Source of the DNA: Gracilariopsis chorda
Lineage: Eukaryota; Rhodophyta; Florideophyceae; Gracilariales; Gracilariaceae
Reading direction: 5' to 3'
Length of the DNA: 39,055 nt
Assembly: GCA_003194525.1 (NCBI GenBank)
Contig: NBIV01000483.1
Location: 1 to 39,055, forward strand
The position numbers were made by a program, and so were the translations under genes. Under the pieces are notes generated by a model. That model made no database searches. It was not told the DNA's origin and saw only the letters and a program-made list of their open reading frames with translations. Each line of letters begins with the position of its first letter. The first letter of the stretch is position 1. Positions 29,271 through 39,055 of the stretch are shown here, piece after piece.

Positions 29271-30263
29271 ATGCGTTCTCTGAGAGAGAACAATTATGGA
29301 AAAGTAGGAGAGGAATCACAGCACCCCGTACTAGATACGTGTACCAGTTGCACCGAACAGCGAGCACAGCCGCCGAAACAGGCTGGCCAAACTGCTCCAC
29401 CACCCGATATGAGAGGTGCGATAGATGCCTTCGTCACACAGCTTCAGCAACAGCAAGTAAATCTTTGGCATGACGCGGACCAAACACAGAGTGCCGCTAT
29501 AAATGCTGCTCTCTTACGCCAACAGCAAATTCACCCAACCTTGCAAGAGCAACAACGGATTCGTCAACAGGACGAGATCGAACGCCAACAAGGAAAGCAA
29601 GGTTTGATTCAAATACAAAGACAGTTCCAGCTCTCCCCGCCTGAAGAGCAACACCAGCAGACTGCGCAGTCTTTTACACCCCATGTCCTTGATTCAAATA
29701 ACTCCGCTCAGCCTGTTTATGCCACCCAGGAAGGCATGCGCAGCTACTCAACACCGCAGCCTGCCACGGAGTCTCACAGTGTTTACCAAATACCGCAGCA
29801 AACTCATGCATACATTGGGTACTCGGAGCCCGCGACATCAAATCGCGAACAGCTCTACTACGCAGAGCCCGAAAACTACGAGGCACTCCCAATCTCGTAC
29901 ATGCGACCAACTCTCCCTGGATTGCACCATGAAGTTTGGAGCACACAAGCTTCTTCGCAGAGCAATGCCCCAGATACACGTTGGTGGCAAGGTGAAGATC
30001 GAGAGATTTTTGACCGTTCAGAAGACGCCCATGCTGCGAATACGGGCAATGAGTTCCATCTGGACCCAAACGATGACATTTTTGCTGCGTTACAAGATCC
30101 CGATGCGGATCCTCATGGCCAGATGGATATCAACTTTGGCTGCAATCAAGAGCTCCTAAACGATGACTTGGGAATAATAACAGATGCAGTGCAATGGGGC
30201 AATGGGGGGGAGAATGATGATGAAACATGGTTTACATTAACCGACAGGTCAGTGCTGCAGTGA
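29271..30263 (+). CDS. Finger-less Q-rich/acidic protein, 330 aa (unit 3)
   Basis: Translation identical to the unit 2 protein. Its open frame in two neighbouring units contrasts with the broken genes around it, but near-identity of the units means that recent duplication alone could explain this. Confidence 0.6.
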   Translation: MRSLRENNYGKVGEESQHPVLDTCTSCTEQRAQPPKQAGQTAPPPDMRGAIDAFVTQLQQQQVNLWHDADQTQSAAINAALLRQQQIHPTLQEQQRIRQQDEIERQQGKQGLIQIQRQFQLSPPEEQHQQTAQSFTPHVLDSNNSAQPVYATQEGMRSYSTPQPATESHSVYQIPQQTHAYIGYSEPATSNREQLYYAEPENYEALPISYMRPTLPGLHHEVWSTQASSQSNAPDTRWWQGEDREIFDRSEDAHAANTGNEFHLDPNDDIFAALQDPDADPHGQMDINFGCNQELLNDDLGIITDAVQWGNGGENDDETWFTLTDRSVLQ

Positions 30264-30712
30264 CACTGCCGTTATCTAGAACCATTGATTGTTGGTCGCC
30301 TTTTGGCTGTTGTAAAGACAGATCTTTAATGTTTGGGAAAGGAAGAGGTGGAGGTTAACAAACTATCACCAAGACGTCAGCAGAGCTGAGATCCTACAGG
30401 ACGATCCAAAAGATACATACTGTTTCCGGGAGTGGTGGGCGGGTAATTTGAAGTGCTAGACGATATCGTACATCGAACACGATGATACCGTAGCTGATCA
30501 GCAGAACAACAACACGATGATACCGTACTTGATCAACAGAACAACAACGAAAGATCGCCTTTTCGAATATGGCGCCTGCCGAATGTTTTGTAGCCCTTCA
30601 CAGCCAAACGTGGCTCCGATGAATCCACTTCTGCAGTGCCCTGGAATATTCAGCGTCTCTGTCATTGTAGTAGTGCTCTTACACAAACTATCCGCAACTG
30701 CTCGTAAACTTT

Positions 30713-31006
30713 CTAAAGGAGTGTGGTTGTCATGACATTAGATGAACTGATGTCAGGCAATTCTCTTACAACATACTTCAAGAAGGGATCCCGTTCTCGA
30801 TCTATGAGCGATCGCCCCATGTCAATCGATTCTAAGATTTTTGGCAATCGGTCACAGGAAACTGGCTCGTCCTTTTTATTCGTGGGCCTTCGGCTACTCT
30901 TGACCGCCTGTCGGGTGGGCTGAAGTACAGAGGAAAGTGTTCGTGCAAAATGAGTGACATTCTTAACACTGGGTTAGAACCCGGTCTTTTCGGGTGTATC
31001 GGTCAT
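30713..31006 (-). pseudogene. Unrecognised coding-like relic (unit 3)
   Basis: Identical to 22705-22998. Confidence 0.3.
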
Positions 31007-31415
31007 CTTTCGTTGATTCTGCCCGAATTAGGCAACGGCTTGTGTGGACCATGTACTACTGGCGTCTCGCCACTGGGGATTACATTAGCGATGCCGGGCG
31101 CGTCACCGCGAATCCCATTTCCACACATGCGCCGTAGCTTTCTATCTCCGCATACCTCACAGACCTTCCGGTTTGCATACAAACGAACATGATGGGATGA
31201 CTAGTAAGTGTACTTGATGGCGAAATTAAGTTGGATATGGACATAGTCATTATGACTGCTACCCCAAACCATGCACAAAGTAAACTTTTGGGGACAATGA
31301 GCTTGCACATAGCCGAGAAGGACAACGAAATCTTTAGACCTTGCCCGGAGGTAACCCACCGTCTACGTCCTGCTCTTCAGACGCTAATGTTTGACGATCT
31401 GTGGGCAGAAAAGGC

Positions 31416-33308
31416 TTACAAGATGCAAAAACGACGTCTTGAAGAGTCTTTAAGTTCCTCTTCAACAACGCAACACCAGTGCCGAGGTCCAGTCGATGTC
31501 AGAAACGATATAGCATTTTGCCAAATGTCCTTGTTATACGGATCTGACGTGATCTTTTCTGTCATTGCTACTATGTGCTCATACGCCGTTCTCCCTCTCG
31601 CAACCAACTGAGTCTGAGTTGCGAAGAGGCATGACACAAAAAGCAGCTATTACCACATGTACCAACACCAAACATGATTCCCACGGGGTAGCTTCTCATC
31701 AAAACAGCAAGCGAAGGGGATGTCATTGCCACGCGAACGACAACAGAGATGAAAACCATTTGCACTATAAGAGTTGCAAGTACACCTAGCAAAAACTGTC
31801 TGCTCGTATTGAGACCGATAGAGTTGTTAAGCCACGAACACTCATGGTCAAACATTCGCACGCAAACATCTCGCTCCGACGCATGCATTGATCGTGCAGG
31901 CTTCTCTGTTAAACATGTGTAGCAATAAGCAGATGGCAGTAAATCAATGTCTTTGTCATTGTCAACACACTTTTGAATGTAGCGCACCAATGTATCACAG
32001 GTTTCTCTCGTAAGATCGTCTGCATTTTTAAACACTGTGGTGAGAGGGCATACAACGCTGATAAACAACAAAACGTGAGCTACGACAAGGGATGGCAGGC
32101 TTATGAGCCTGGTTCCAATCGTGCGCTGCCAGAACTTGGCGTAAGAAATTGCGAGAATAGTATAATAGAACAGAACAGAACAAGACCGTAGCGCGCTGGA
32201 TGCGTTGCGCGACCTCGTGCCGCCTGTGCAGTGCACAAGAAACCTTCATGCAACTCTTGCTCTAATTCGCGTACCAACATCTTCAAGGTTGGTACACGGA
32301 TTAGAGCAAGAGTTGCGTGAAGGTTTCTTTTGGAACGGCGCTAATTGGTAGGGCGTGTTTCCTAGGACATCTGTGATTCAGGCGTCTGCACCAGCATAAA
32401 ATGCGCACTGGCTATCAAGTGATGATTCCTCTGCAAAGCTCTGTGTAGCGCTGTGGCACCCAGCGATCGACGGCATCTATATCGGCTGCATGAACAACTG
32501 CAAGGCAAGTGACGCAGTGATGGTGACCATAATAAGCGGCCCATAGCAGTAGCGTGTGAGATTAATTGTCGACAGTACGAGCCAGTACAGGCCATTTGGA
32601 AAGAATGAGAGGCAGAACGGCTACCCTTCCATACTGCGTTGCATATGTTGGTGCGTCGTATCCATTGGCACCACGAAATGAACAATCTGCCCCGGCATCG
32701 AGCAAAGCGCTGACATTCTGCAAAGGCGCTGACACGTACGCCTAGTGCAGGGGGGTGGGTATGCTGCAATTGTGGGGGATTGGAAGACAGGCAACCAAGC
32801 CTCGTAGCGAGGGGTAGAGGAGTGGCAAGAAGTGCAGCTGAGGCCAATGGCGCCCAATGCAGCGGGGTGTGACCTTCATCGTCGGACTGCAGGAGCTGCT
32901 GGGGGAGAGCAGGATCGATGAGCCGCGGAAGCAACGAGGGTCGGTCGCCTGCGCGGATTAAGGCGGTCAGGGAGGGGAGCTGTTCCGTGGCGCCCGTGGC
33001 GGTGCGCGAAGACGGTGGGCGGACGCGGACGCGGACGCGGACGCGGTCGCGGTTGCGAAGAGCTGCGCGCGGTGGCAGAGAACCAGCGCGGAGCAACGCT
33101 AACGGTGCCAACGCTACAGCGTACTGTACCTAACTCACCTTGTATGACGTCGCGTCGCGGGACTGCCGAGCATCGCCGCCGGGTGGCGCTGCAGGAGTCG
33201 CTTCAAGCGGCCCCGTCCTGTGCCACGTGTTGCTTTCTTTTCAGCCACATCATGCTTGCGTTTGCTTTTGATCCGAGCATCAATTTGCGTATGAAGTGGC
33301 ATTGCCAT
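31416..33308 (-). pseudogene. Ankyrin-repeat DHHC palmitoyltransferase relic (unit 3)
   Basis: Same as the unit 2 copy. Likely intron 33063-33138; DHEC motif near 31823-31852. Confidence 0.75.
32237..32329. repeat. Fold-back hairpin (unit 3)
   Basis: Arms 32237-32278 and 32288-32329, unchanged. Confidence 0.9.
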
Positions 33309-33358
33309 CACCCATTGGCCCAGCGCGATCCTCCGCTCCAAGTGCGCGCTTGCTGTTC

Positions 33359-33407
33359 GGTACCGTTGGTACACTCGTAGTACCGAATCGGTACCAACGG
33401 TACCAAC
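33359..33407. promoter_or_regulatory. GGTACCGTTGGTAC inverted repeat (unit 3)
   Basis: Unchanged copy of 17343-17391. Confidence 0.5.
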
Positions 33408-33481
33408 AGTGGCGGCTTTCCAAGCCCCGTCTGTTCGAAGGCAGCGAGCCGGCTTGAACCCAGTATGCACTGTGCCACATG

Positions 33482-33971
33482 TGACACGATAATTTAGGTG
33501 ATGTTTGGTCGCATATCCCTGCCGATGTGCGTACAAGCCGGTCGAATACCAGCCACCTCTTCTTGCATCACTTCCTGAAACTGACCTTCAGAAACACCAT
33601 CACGGAACATGATAATCTTCCTCGCATGCACCTTTCCCTTGAATTCGTCATACCAAACCTTGTACACTTCTTTAAACATGTCTCCAATATCTGAAATCAC
33701 CTCCTTTCGTCGCGTTTTCTAGTGAGTTGTAGCCGAGAACTGCAAGCCCTGACGATCTCTCGTAATCATAAAATTAGTCGCAGCAAGGTCTTCGTCAATG
33801 AAGAGAAACTCTGGCGCCCGCCTCTGATTCTTCTATGATGTTTGCAGCTTGTGAGGTCGACTCAGATAGACTGTAGAAAACCGATTGGTACTCTTTCCAA
33901 ATGGAAGGTTGTTGATGAAGGGGGTAACATCAACTCCAGTAACACCGTGGCCATCTTCTGCTCGAATTTAC
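33482..33971 (-). pseudogene. PIWI fragment, minus strand (unit 3)
   Basis: Identical to unit 2. Confidence 0.85.
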
Positions 33972-34241
33972 ATGCAAGAAGAAGTGGCTGGTATTCGACG
34001 GGCTTGTGTGGATATCGGCAGGGATATGCGACCCAGAATCACCTACATTATCGTCACTAAGCGTCATCACACTCTCGCCTTCCCGGTTAAGAGAGAGCAA
34101 GGTGAGAGGTCGAGCAATGTTTCACCTGGTACAGTGTTTGATACCGACGTTAGCATCGCTGTGTGGCGCAAGCATTTCCGAAACCTCTTCAGCCTTTTAA
34201 GAAATCCAACTACTTCCCTTTTCCCTGAACTAGAAGCGTAG
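33972..34241 (+). pseudogene. PIWI fragment, plus strand (unit 3)
   Basis: Identical to unit 2, including the closing TAG. Confidence 0.85.
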
Positions 34242-34328
34242 ACAATACACATTCACTTACGTACAGGTTTGGCGGCGCCAAGCTTCTATCCCGTCCTATT
34301 TATCGTTTTCTGGCCAACTAGCGGCCCT

Positions 34329-34595
34329 TTAGCGCCACTCTGCAAATCCGTTGCTCGCAGACCTCTTGTTCTCCAGCTCGGCAAGCTCGTTGGCCTGCTT
34401 CTCAGCCTCTCGAGCAGCTGCAGCTGCAGCCAAAGCAGCTTTCTGGTGATGTTACTCTTGTACGAGGGCCATTGCAGATTCTGATGTAACCTTTATACCT
34501 TTGATCGAAACAATGCACTCGTTAGGCATCATCACCGGCTGCAGATGCAAACCTTCTCTCACCGTACGCGGTTCTATTTTCGGCGTTTTGCTTGT
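34329..34595 (-). pseudogene. Coiled-coil-like relic (unit 3)
   Basis: Identical to unit 2. Confidence 0.35.
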
Positions 34596-34956
34596 TTAAC
34601 TAAATATTGACAGCTTTATTGGTCGCCTGTTAGCCGCTTTCCATAAAAAAGAAGCCACAACACATCTTCTTTGTCTTCTCTAACGATATGATGTAGTCCC
34701 AGGACGACGGGTAGGGCTGCGGAAGAGTTATCATCGTTTAGAAGAAGATAACAATTTTTTTTAGTATTTAGCCTATACAGGCCCTACACAAATTCACGGG
34801 GGCTGGTAGATGCTCTTACGCACTATGTCTAATGCCAGCTGTCGACCTGCGCAAGCGGTTTATGTAGCAACCTGCAAGACCGCATTGCCGGTAAAATGCC
34901 AGTTTCGGGCTGACAGTCCGGCGGCCGGCGGCGGTGCCCCACCCGCCCCGAGACTG

Positions 34957-34964
34957 TATAAAAG
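34957..34964 (+). promoter_or_regulatory. TATA box without clear gene (unit 3)
   Basis: tataaaag, shifted one base by the extra T upstream. Confidence 0.45.
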
Positions 34965-35177
34965 TCGAGTAGATCAGCAAAGTGCACATCTGAATGGAGA
35001 AGGCAGAACCCAGACGCCACTCAAGGAGTCCACGATTTCGCAGCCCACCCTTTATTTTTGTATTTTCTTCTTCCTCCTTGTCGTCGCCCTAACCACTTGC
35101 TGCTATCACCACTGCTGCGACCTGCGCACATCCTCGGCCGCCCTTCCATACACAAGTTGTGGGTGCTTTTGTGGTGT

Positions 35178-35201
35178 GAAAAGGCCCTACAGGGCCTTTT
35201 C
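35178..35201. repeat. 24-base palindrome (unit 3)
   Basis: Unchanged. Confidence 0.8.
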
Positions 35202-35739
35202 GCACACATACTACCATAATTCTGAGACATTCACCATACCGCGCGACCATGACGAGGCTACCATCGGTTATCTCTGGTTACCACCACCGTTTTGCTTTCG
35301 TACAGCGTCCAAGGCTTGAAACTTGGAAAACAATCCCTTCGTACCTCATCTGTGTAATACTTATGAGAAGCATCATACGTGCATGTTTACGTGTGTGCAG
35401 ATGCGATAAAGCTCCACAACACCATCAAAACACCGCCGAAAACGAAAAGAACGTGAAGTCGATATCCCACAGCTCTAGCATATCAGTGAAACGGTCGGCA
35501 TGAACTTTTAACATATTTTATGCTCTACAGGTTGCTATGAAGACCGTCGTAAGAATACTCTACCCTAATCAACATCTACAGATGGACATCCTCTCTTTCG
35601 TACCTCCACGAATCTGGAGACTCCACTAACCACTTTCGTGCTGGTGCGTTATTCTGTGCACCGCCAGGTTGCTGGGGATGTTAAAACGACGATCGTACAA
35701 ATCACAGGAATGGCTGCGAAGCTTCAAATGCACCGAGTC

Positions 35740-36942
35740 CTAATGATGGGAAATGTTTCCCTTCCACTTGGAAACATAGAAAACAGCTGGGCATTTGTGT
35801 ATCCCCGATGCTGGATTACTTCTGCTAGAGCGTTGATTGGCACCGGCGCAAGTTCTGAGCTGAATGGATATGCGCTGCCGTCTTGCTACACTTCCTTGAT
35901 CATCCGCAGAGACGGTCGTACCGGCTGTGTGGATTCTCATATTATGAAGAGAACACGCCCGCTGAGAGGTGAAAGTAGCTGTACGAAGATGGCATTGAAC
36001 TTGTCGGGGGGATTTGCGCATGGGCTGTGCGCATATGCCTCCTCAAGTTCCCGTGGCTTCTAAACTGCACCCGACATTCGCGGCAAGGAATCATCCACAA
36101 ACCTTCGAAAAGATGTGCCCGTGCAGCATGTCTGCGCCATGAATGCATGTTACCGTATTCTTCCAAGCATTAAGAGCACACTACCGATCCATCTTCGCGA
36201 GTTATTGGATCAACATGTACCGGAGATATCACCGCCTCATTGAAACCATTGTTGGGGGAGTGGATAGGAGGCAACGGTGCACCTTGGGACGTGCCAACCG
36301 AGTAATGGTGCATAGCGTTGGTTGCATGTGTGTCTGGAGTGGGAGACACACTACTGCCTGATGACCGAACTGCTGTGGTGGGGAAGTCATTAGCACTAGG
36401 CTGAGGGTAGTGCACGACAGCGGGCGTGGATAGCAAAGCGGGTTGTGCAGACAAATGATCCGGAGCAGACACCACGTGCTGAAGATGAGGAGATGAGTGA
36501 TGTAGTTCGAATCCATCACATCGCTGTACCACCGGGAGGCGTGTCCGCCTGTGTAGAAGAGGTTCACACGAATCGAGGTTTCTGCTGATTTCAGATACTT
36601 ACGGCAAACGGCTGTACATACGAACCGACTCTTCTTCCATCCTTCTGTATTCGGCGATACTGCCGGCGCGTGAGGTGAGGATAGGATGAGAAGCATTAGC
36701 AGCATGTCCATCTGCAATATGTCGGTTGATTGAGTTACAAGAAAAGTATGCACGACGTGCAAAATTGTTAGGATAGCTCGGAGTAGGAGTGTGTTGGTTG
36801 GTTCCTTGACCATTGGGATGGTTAACCACAACATATCCGTGATTGAACTGAGGTACATAAGATGATGTTGGATTGACATGGGACAGTTGAAGTGCAGCGG
36901 TTGTTTCTTTGACTGCGTGGCGAGAGGGTGTTCGCAGCTCAA
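35740..36942 (-). pseudogene. Second C2H2 zinc-finger pseudogene (unit 3)
   Basis: Carries all lesions of the other copies plus one further missing base near 36907. That base joins the N-terminal frame to a different upstream frame and makes a 155-codon frame; I take this as an indel artefact, not a new exon. Confidence 0.75.
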
Positions 36943-37278
36943 GTATGAAAGAATAAGAAAGAATTAGAAGGCAGTGATCGCGCGGAGATGGTGGTAAAGG
37001 ATGGTGTGCGGAAAATTTTGTAGAGTAAATGTGAGTACAGGAGGAAGAATGGAAGGGCAGAAGCAAATAGAGGTGAAAATCAGCAGCTTTAGAGAGTTGA
37101 GAGAGCGCTTATAAGCACTTTGTGGTGATGGACACGCAATCAGATAGCCAGAACCACCGGCAGGTGTCTGATCGAACTCGAGTACCCCCAACCTCAGCAA
37201 CACACACTTCATAGAGATTAGGGCGGACCCATAGTAGGTCCACAAGGCAAGAGGGTTCGAAGATTGACAAAAGAATGA

Positions 37279-38268
37279 ATGCGTTCTCTGAGAGAGAACA
37301 ATTATGGAAAAGTAGGAGAGGAATCACAGCACCCCGTACTAGATACGTGTACCAGTTGCACCGAACAGCGAGCACAGCCGCCGAAACAGGCTGGCCAAAC
37401 TGCTCCACCACCCGATATGAGGTGCGATAGATGCCTTCGTCACACAGCTTCAGCAACAGCAAGTAAATCTTTGGCATGACGCGGACCAAAACACAGAGTG
37501 CCGCTATAAATGCTGCTCTCTTACGCCAACAGCAAATTCACCCAACCTTGCAAGAGCAACAACGGATTCGTCAACAGGACGAGATCGAACGCCAACAAGG
37601 AAAGCAAGGTTTGATTCAAATACAAAGACAGTTCCAGCTCTCCCCGCCTGAAGAGCAACACCAGCAGACTGCGCAGTCTTTTACACCCCATGTCCTTGAT
37701 TCAAATAACTCCGCTCAGCCTGTTTATGCCACCCAGGAAGGCATGCGCAGCTACTCAACACCGCAGCCTGCCACGGAGTCTCACAGTGTTTACCAAATAC
37801 CGCAGCAAACTCATGCATACATTGGGTACTCGGAGCCCGCGACATCAAATCGCGAACAGCTCTACTACGCAGAGCCCGAAAACTACGAGGCACTCCCAAT
37901 CTCGTACATGCGACCAACTCTCCCTGGATTGCACCATGAAGTTTGGAGCACACAAGCTTCTTCGCAGAGCAATGCCCCAGATACACGTTGGTGGCAAGGT
38001 GAAGATCGAGAGATTTTTGACCGTTCAGAAGACGCCCATGCTGCGAATACGGGCAATGAGTTCCATCTGGACCCAAACGATGACATTTTTGCTGCGTTAC
38101 AAGATCCCGATGCGGATCCTCATGGCCAGATGGATATCAACTTTGGCTGCAATCAAGAGCTCCTAAACGATGACTTGGGAATAATAACAGATGCAGTGCA
38201 ATGGGGCAATGGGGGGGAATGATGATGAAACATGGTTTACATTAACCGACAGGTCAGTGCTGCAGTGA
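37279..38268 (+). pseudogene. Finger-less Q-rich/acidic gene, frameshifted copy (unit 4)
   Basis: Same gene as at 21263 and 29271, but with a 2-base deletion near 37420 (gatatgag), an extra A near 37487 and a 2-base deletion near 38217 just before the acidic end. The middle is open from 37476 to 38222. All changes are short indels close to the window end, so they may be sequence errors. Confidence 0.6.
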
Positions 38269-38480
38269 CACTGCCGTTATCTAGAACCATTGATTGTTGG
38301 TCGCCTTTTGGCTGTTGTAAAGACAGATCTTTAATGTTTGGGAAAGGAAGAGGTGGAGGTTAACAAACTATCACCAAGACGTCAGCAGAGCTGAGATCCT
38401 ACAGGACGATCCAAAAGATACATACTGTTTCCGGGAGTGGTGGGCGGGTAATTTGAAGTGCTAGACGATATCGTACATCG

Positions 38481-38550
38481 AACACGATGATACCGTAGCT
38501 GATCAGCAGAACAACAACACGATGATACCGTACTTGATCAACAGAACAAC
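38481..38550 (+). repeat. 35-bp tandem duplication (unit 4)
   Basis: Two 35-base units as in 14460-14529. Confidence 0.8.
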
Positions 38551-38716
38551 AACGAAAGATCGCCTTTTCGAATATGGCGCCTGCCGAATGTTTTGTAGCC
38601 CTTCACACAAACGTGGCTCCGATGAATCCACTTCTGCAGTGCCCTGGAATATTCAGCGTCTCTGTCATTGTAGTAGTGCTCTTACACAAAACTATCCGCA
38701 ACTGCTCGTAAACTTT

Positions 38717-39009
38717 CTAAAGGAGTGTGGTTGTCATGACATTAGATGAACTGATGTCAGGCAATTCTCTTACAACATACTTCAAGAAGGGATCCCGTTC
38801 TCGATCTATGAGCGATCGCCCCATGTCAATCGATTCTAAGATTTTTGGCAATCGGTCACAGGAAACTGGCTCGTCCTTTTTATTCGTGGGCCTTCGGCTA
38901 CTCTTGACCGCCTGTCGGGTGGGCTGAAGTACAGAGGAAAGTGTTCGTGCAAAATGAGTGACATTCTTAACACTGGGTTAGAACCCGGTCTTTTCGGTGT
39001 ATCGGTCAT
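38717..39009 (-). pseudogene. Unrecognised coding-like relic (unit 4)
   Basis: Same as 14697-14990, with one G missing near 38997. Confidence 0.25.
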
Positions 39010-39055
39010 CTTTCGTTGATTCTGCCCGAATTAGGCAACGGCTTGTGTGGACCAT

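Larger units (their letters stand above)
21349..29356 (+). repeat. Tandem array unit 2 (8008 bp)
   Basis: Complete unit, from acagcgagcacag in the Q-rich frame to the same point in the next copy. Essentially identical to unit 3. Confidence 0.95.
29357..37364 (+). repeat. Tandem array unit 3 (8008 bp)
   Basis: Near-identical to unit 2 up to about 34750. After that, single-base indels appear (extra T near 34753, missing C near 36907, extra T near 37016, missing A near 37265). Confidence 0.95.
37365..39055 (+). repeat. Tandem array unit 4, cut by the window end
   Basis: Follows unit 3 without a gap and stops in the middle of the region downstream of the Q-rich gene. The true number of units is unknown. 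Confidence 0.95.

Noticed and set aside
13344..39055. LTR retrotransposon or CRISPR array as the source of the repeats
   Set aside because: There is no reverse transcriptase, integrase, primer-binding site or short spaced repeats; the units are 8-kb gene-bearing direct repeats.

Overview
The window is nuclear-type eukaryotic DNA. Evidence: Cys2His2 zinc-finger regulators with glutamine-rich and acidic regions, TATA-box promoters, short GT-AG introns (54 and 76 nt), and relics of proteins typical of eukaryotes (Argonaute/PIWI, a TFIIIC TPR subunit, an ankyrin-repeat DHHC palmitoyltransferase). There are no bacterial operons. By eye GC is near 50 percent. The short, sparse introns would suit a fungus, a red alga or another protist; I cannot name the lineage from this sequence.

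Layout. (1) 1-4441 is a divergent copy of 13011-17461. (2) 4464-10892 is a gene graveyard: an ABC-class ATPase relic (4464-5871), two PIWI relics head to head (5872-6470 minus, 6475-6800 plus), a promoter plus zinc-finger start fused to a third PIWI piece (7313-7795), and a TFIIIC TPR-subunit relic (about 8205-10892). (3) 11257-12035 is a minus-strand gene with a possible C1q/TNF-like domain and one frameshift. (4) 12903-14247 is the only complete-looking gene of the window: promoter, two zinc fingers, glutamine-rich middle, acidic end (386 aa). (5) From 13344, inside that gene, to the window end runs a direct tandem array with a period of about 8008 bp: units at 13344-21348, 21349-29356, 29357-37364 and a partial one from 37365.

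Each full unit carries, in order: the 3' part of the Q-rich gene (+), a 35-bp tandem duplication, an unrecognised relic, an ankyrin-DHHC pseudogene (-) containing a 42-bp-arm fold-back, an inverted pair of PIWI fragments, a coiled-coil-like relic (-), an isolated TATA box, and a second zinc-finger pseudogene with an intron (-). Because the unit boundary lies inside the regulator gene, only the first array copy keeps the zinc fingers. Later copies encode a 330-aa protein with a different N-terminus but the same Q-rich and acidic regions.

The Q-rich/acidic frame is the one long frame that stays open in three array copies, while nearly everything around it is broken by stops and frameshifts shared by all copies. 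Most decay therefore came before amplification. Small indels concentrate in the first and last one to two kilobases, which suggests consensus errors at contig ends, so frameshifts there should not be over-read. All family assignments are by reading translated motifs; no database search was possible.
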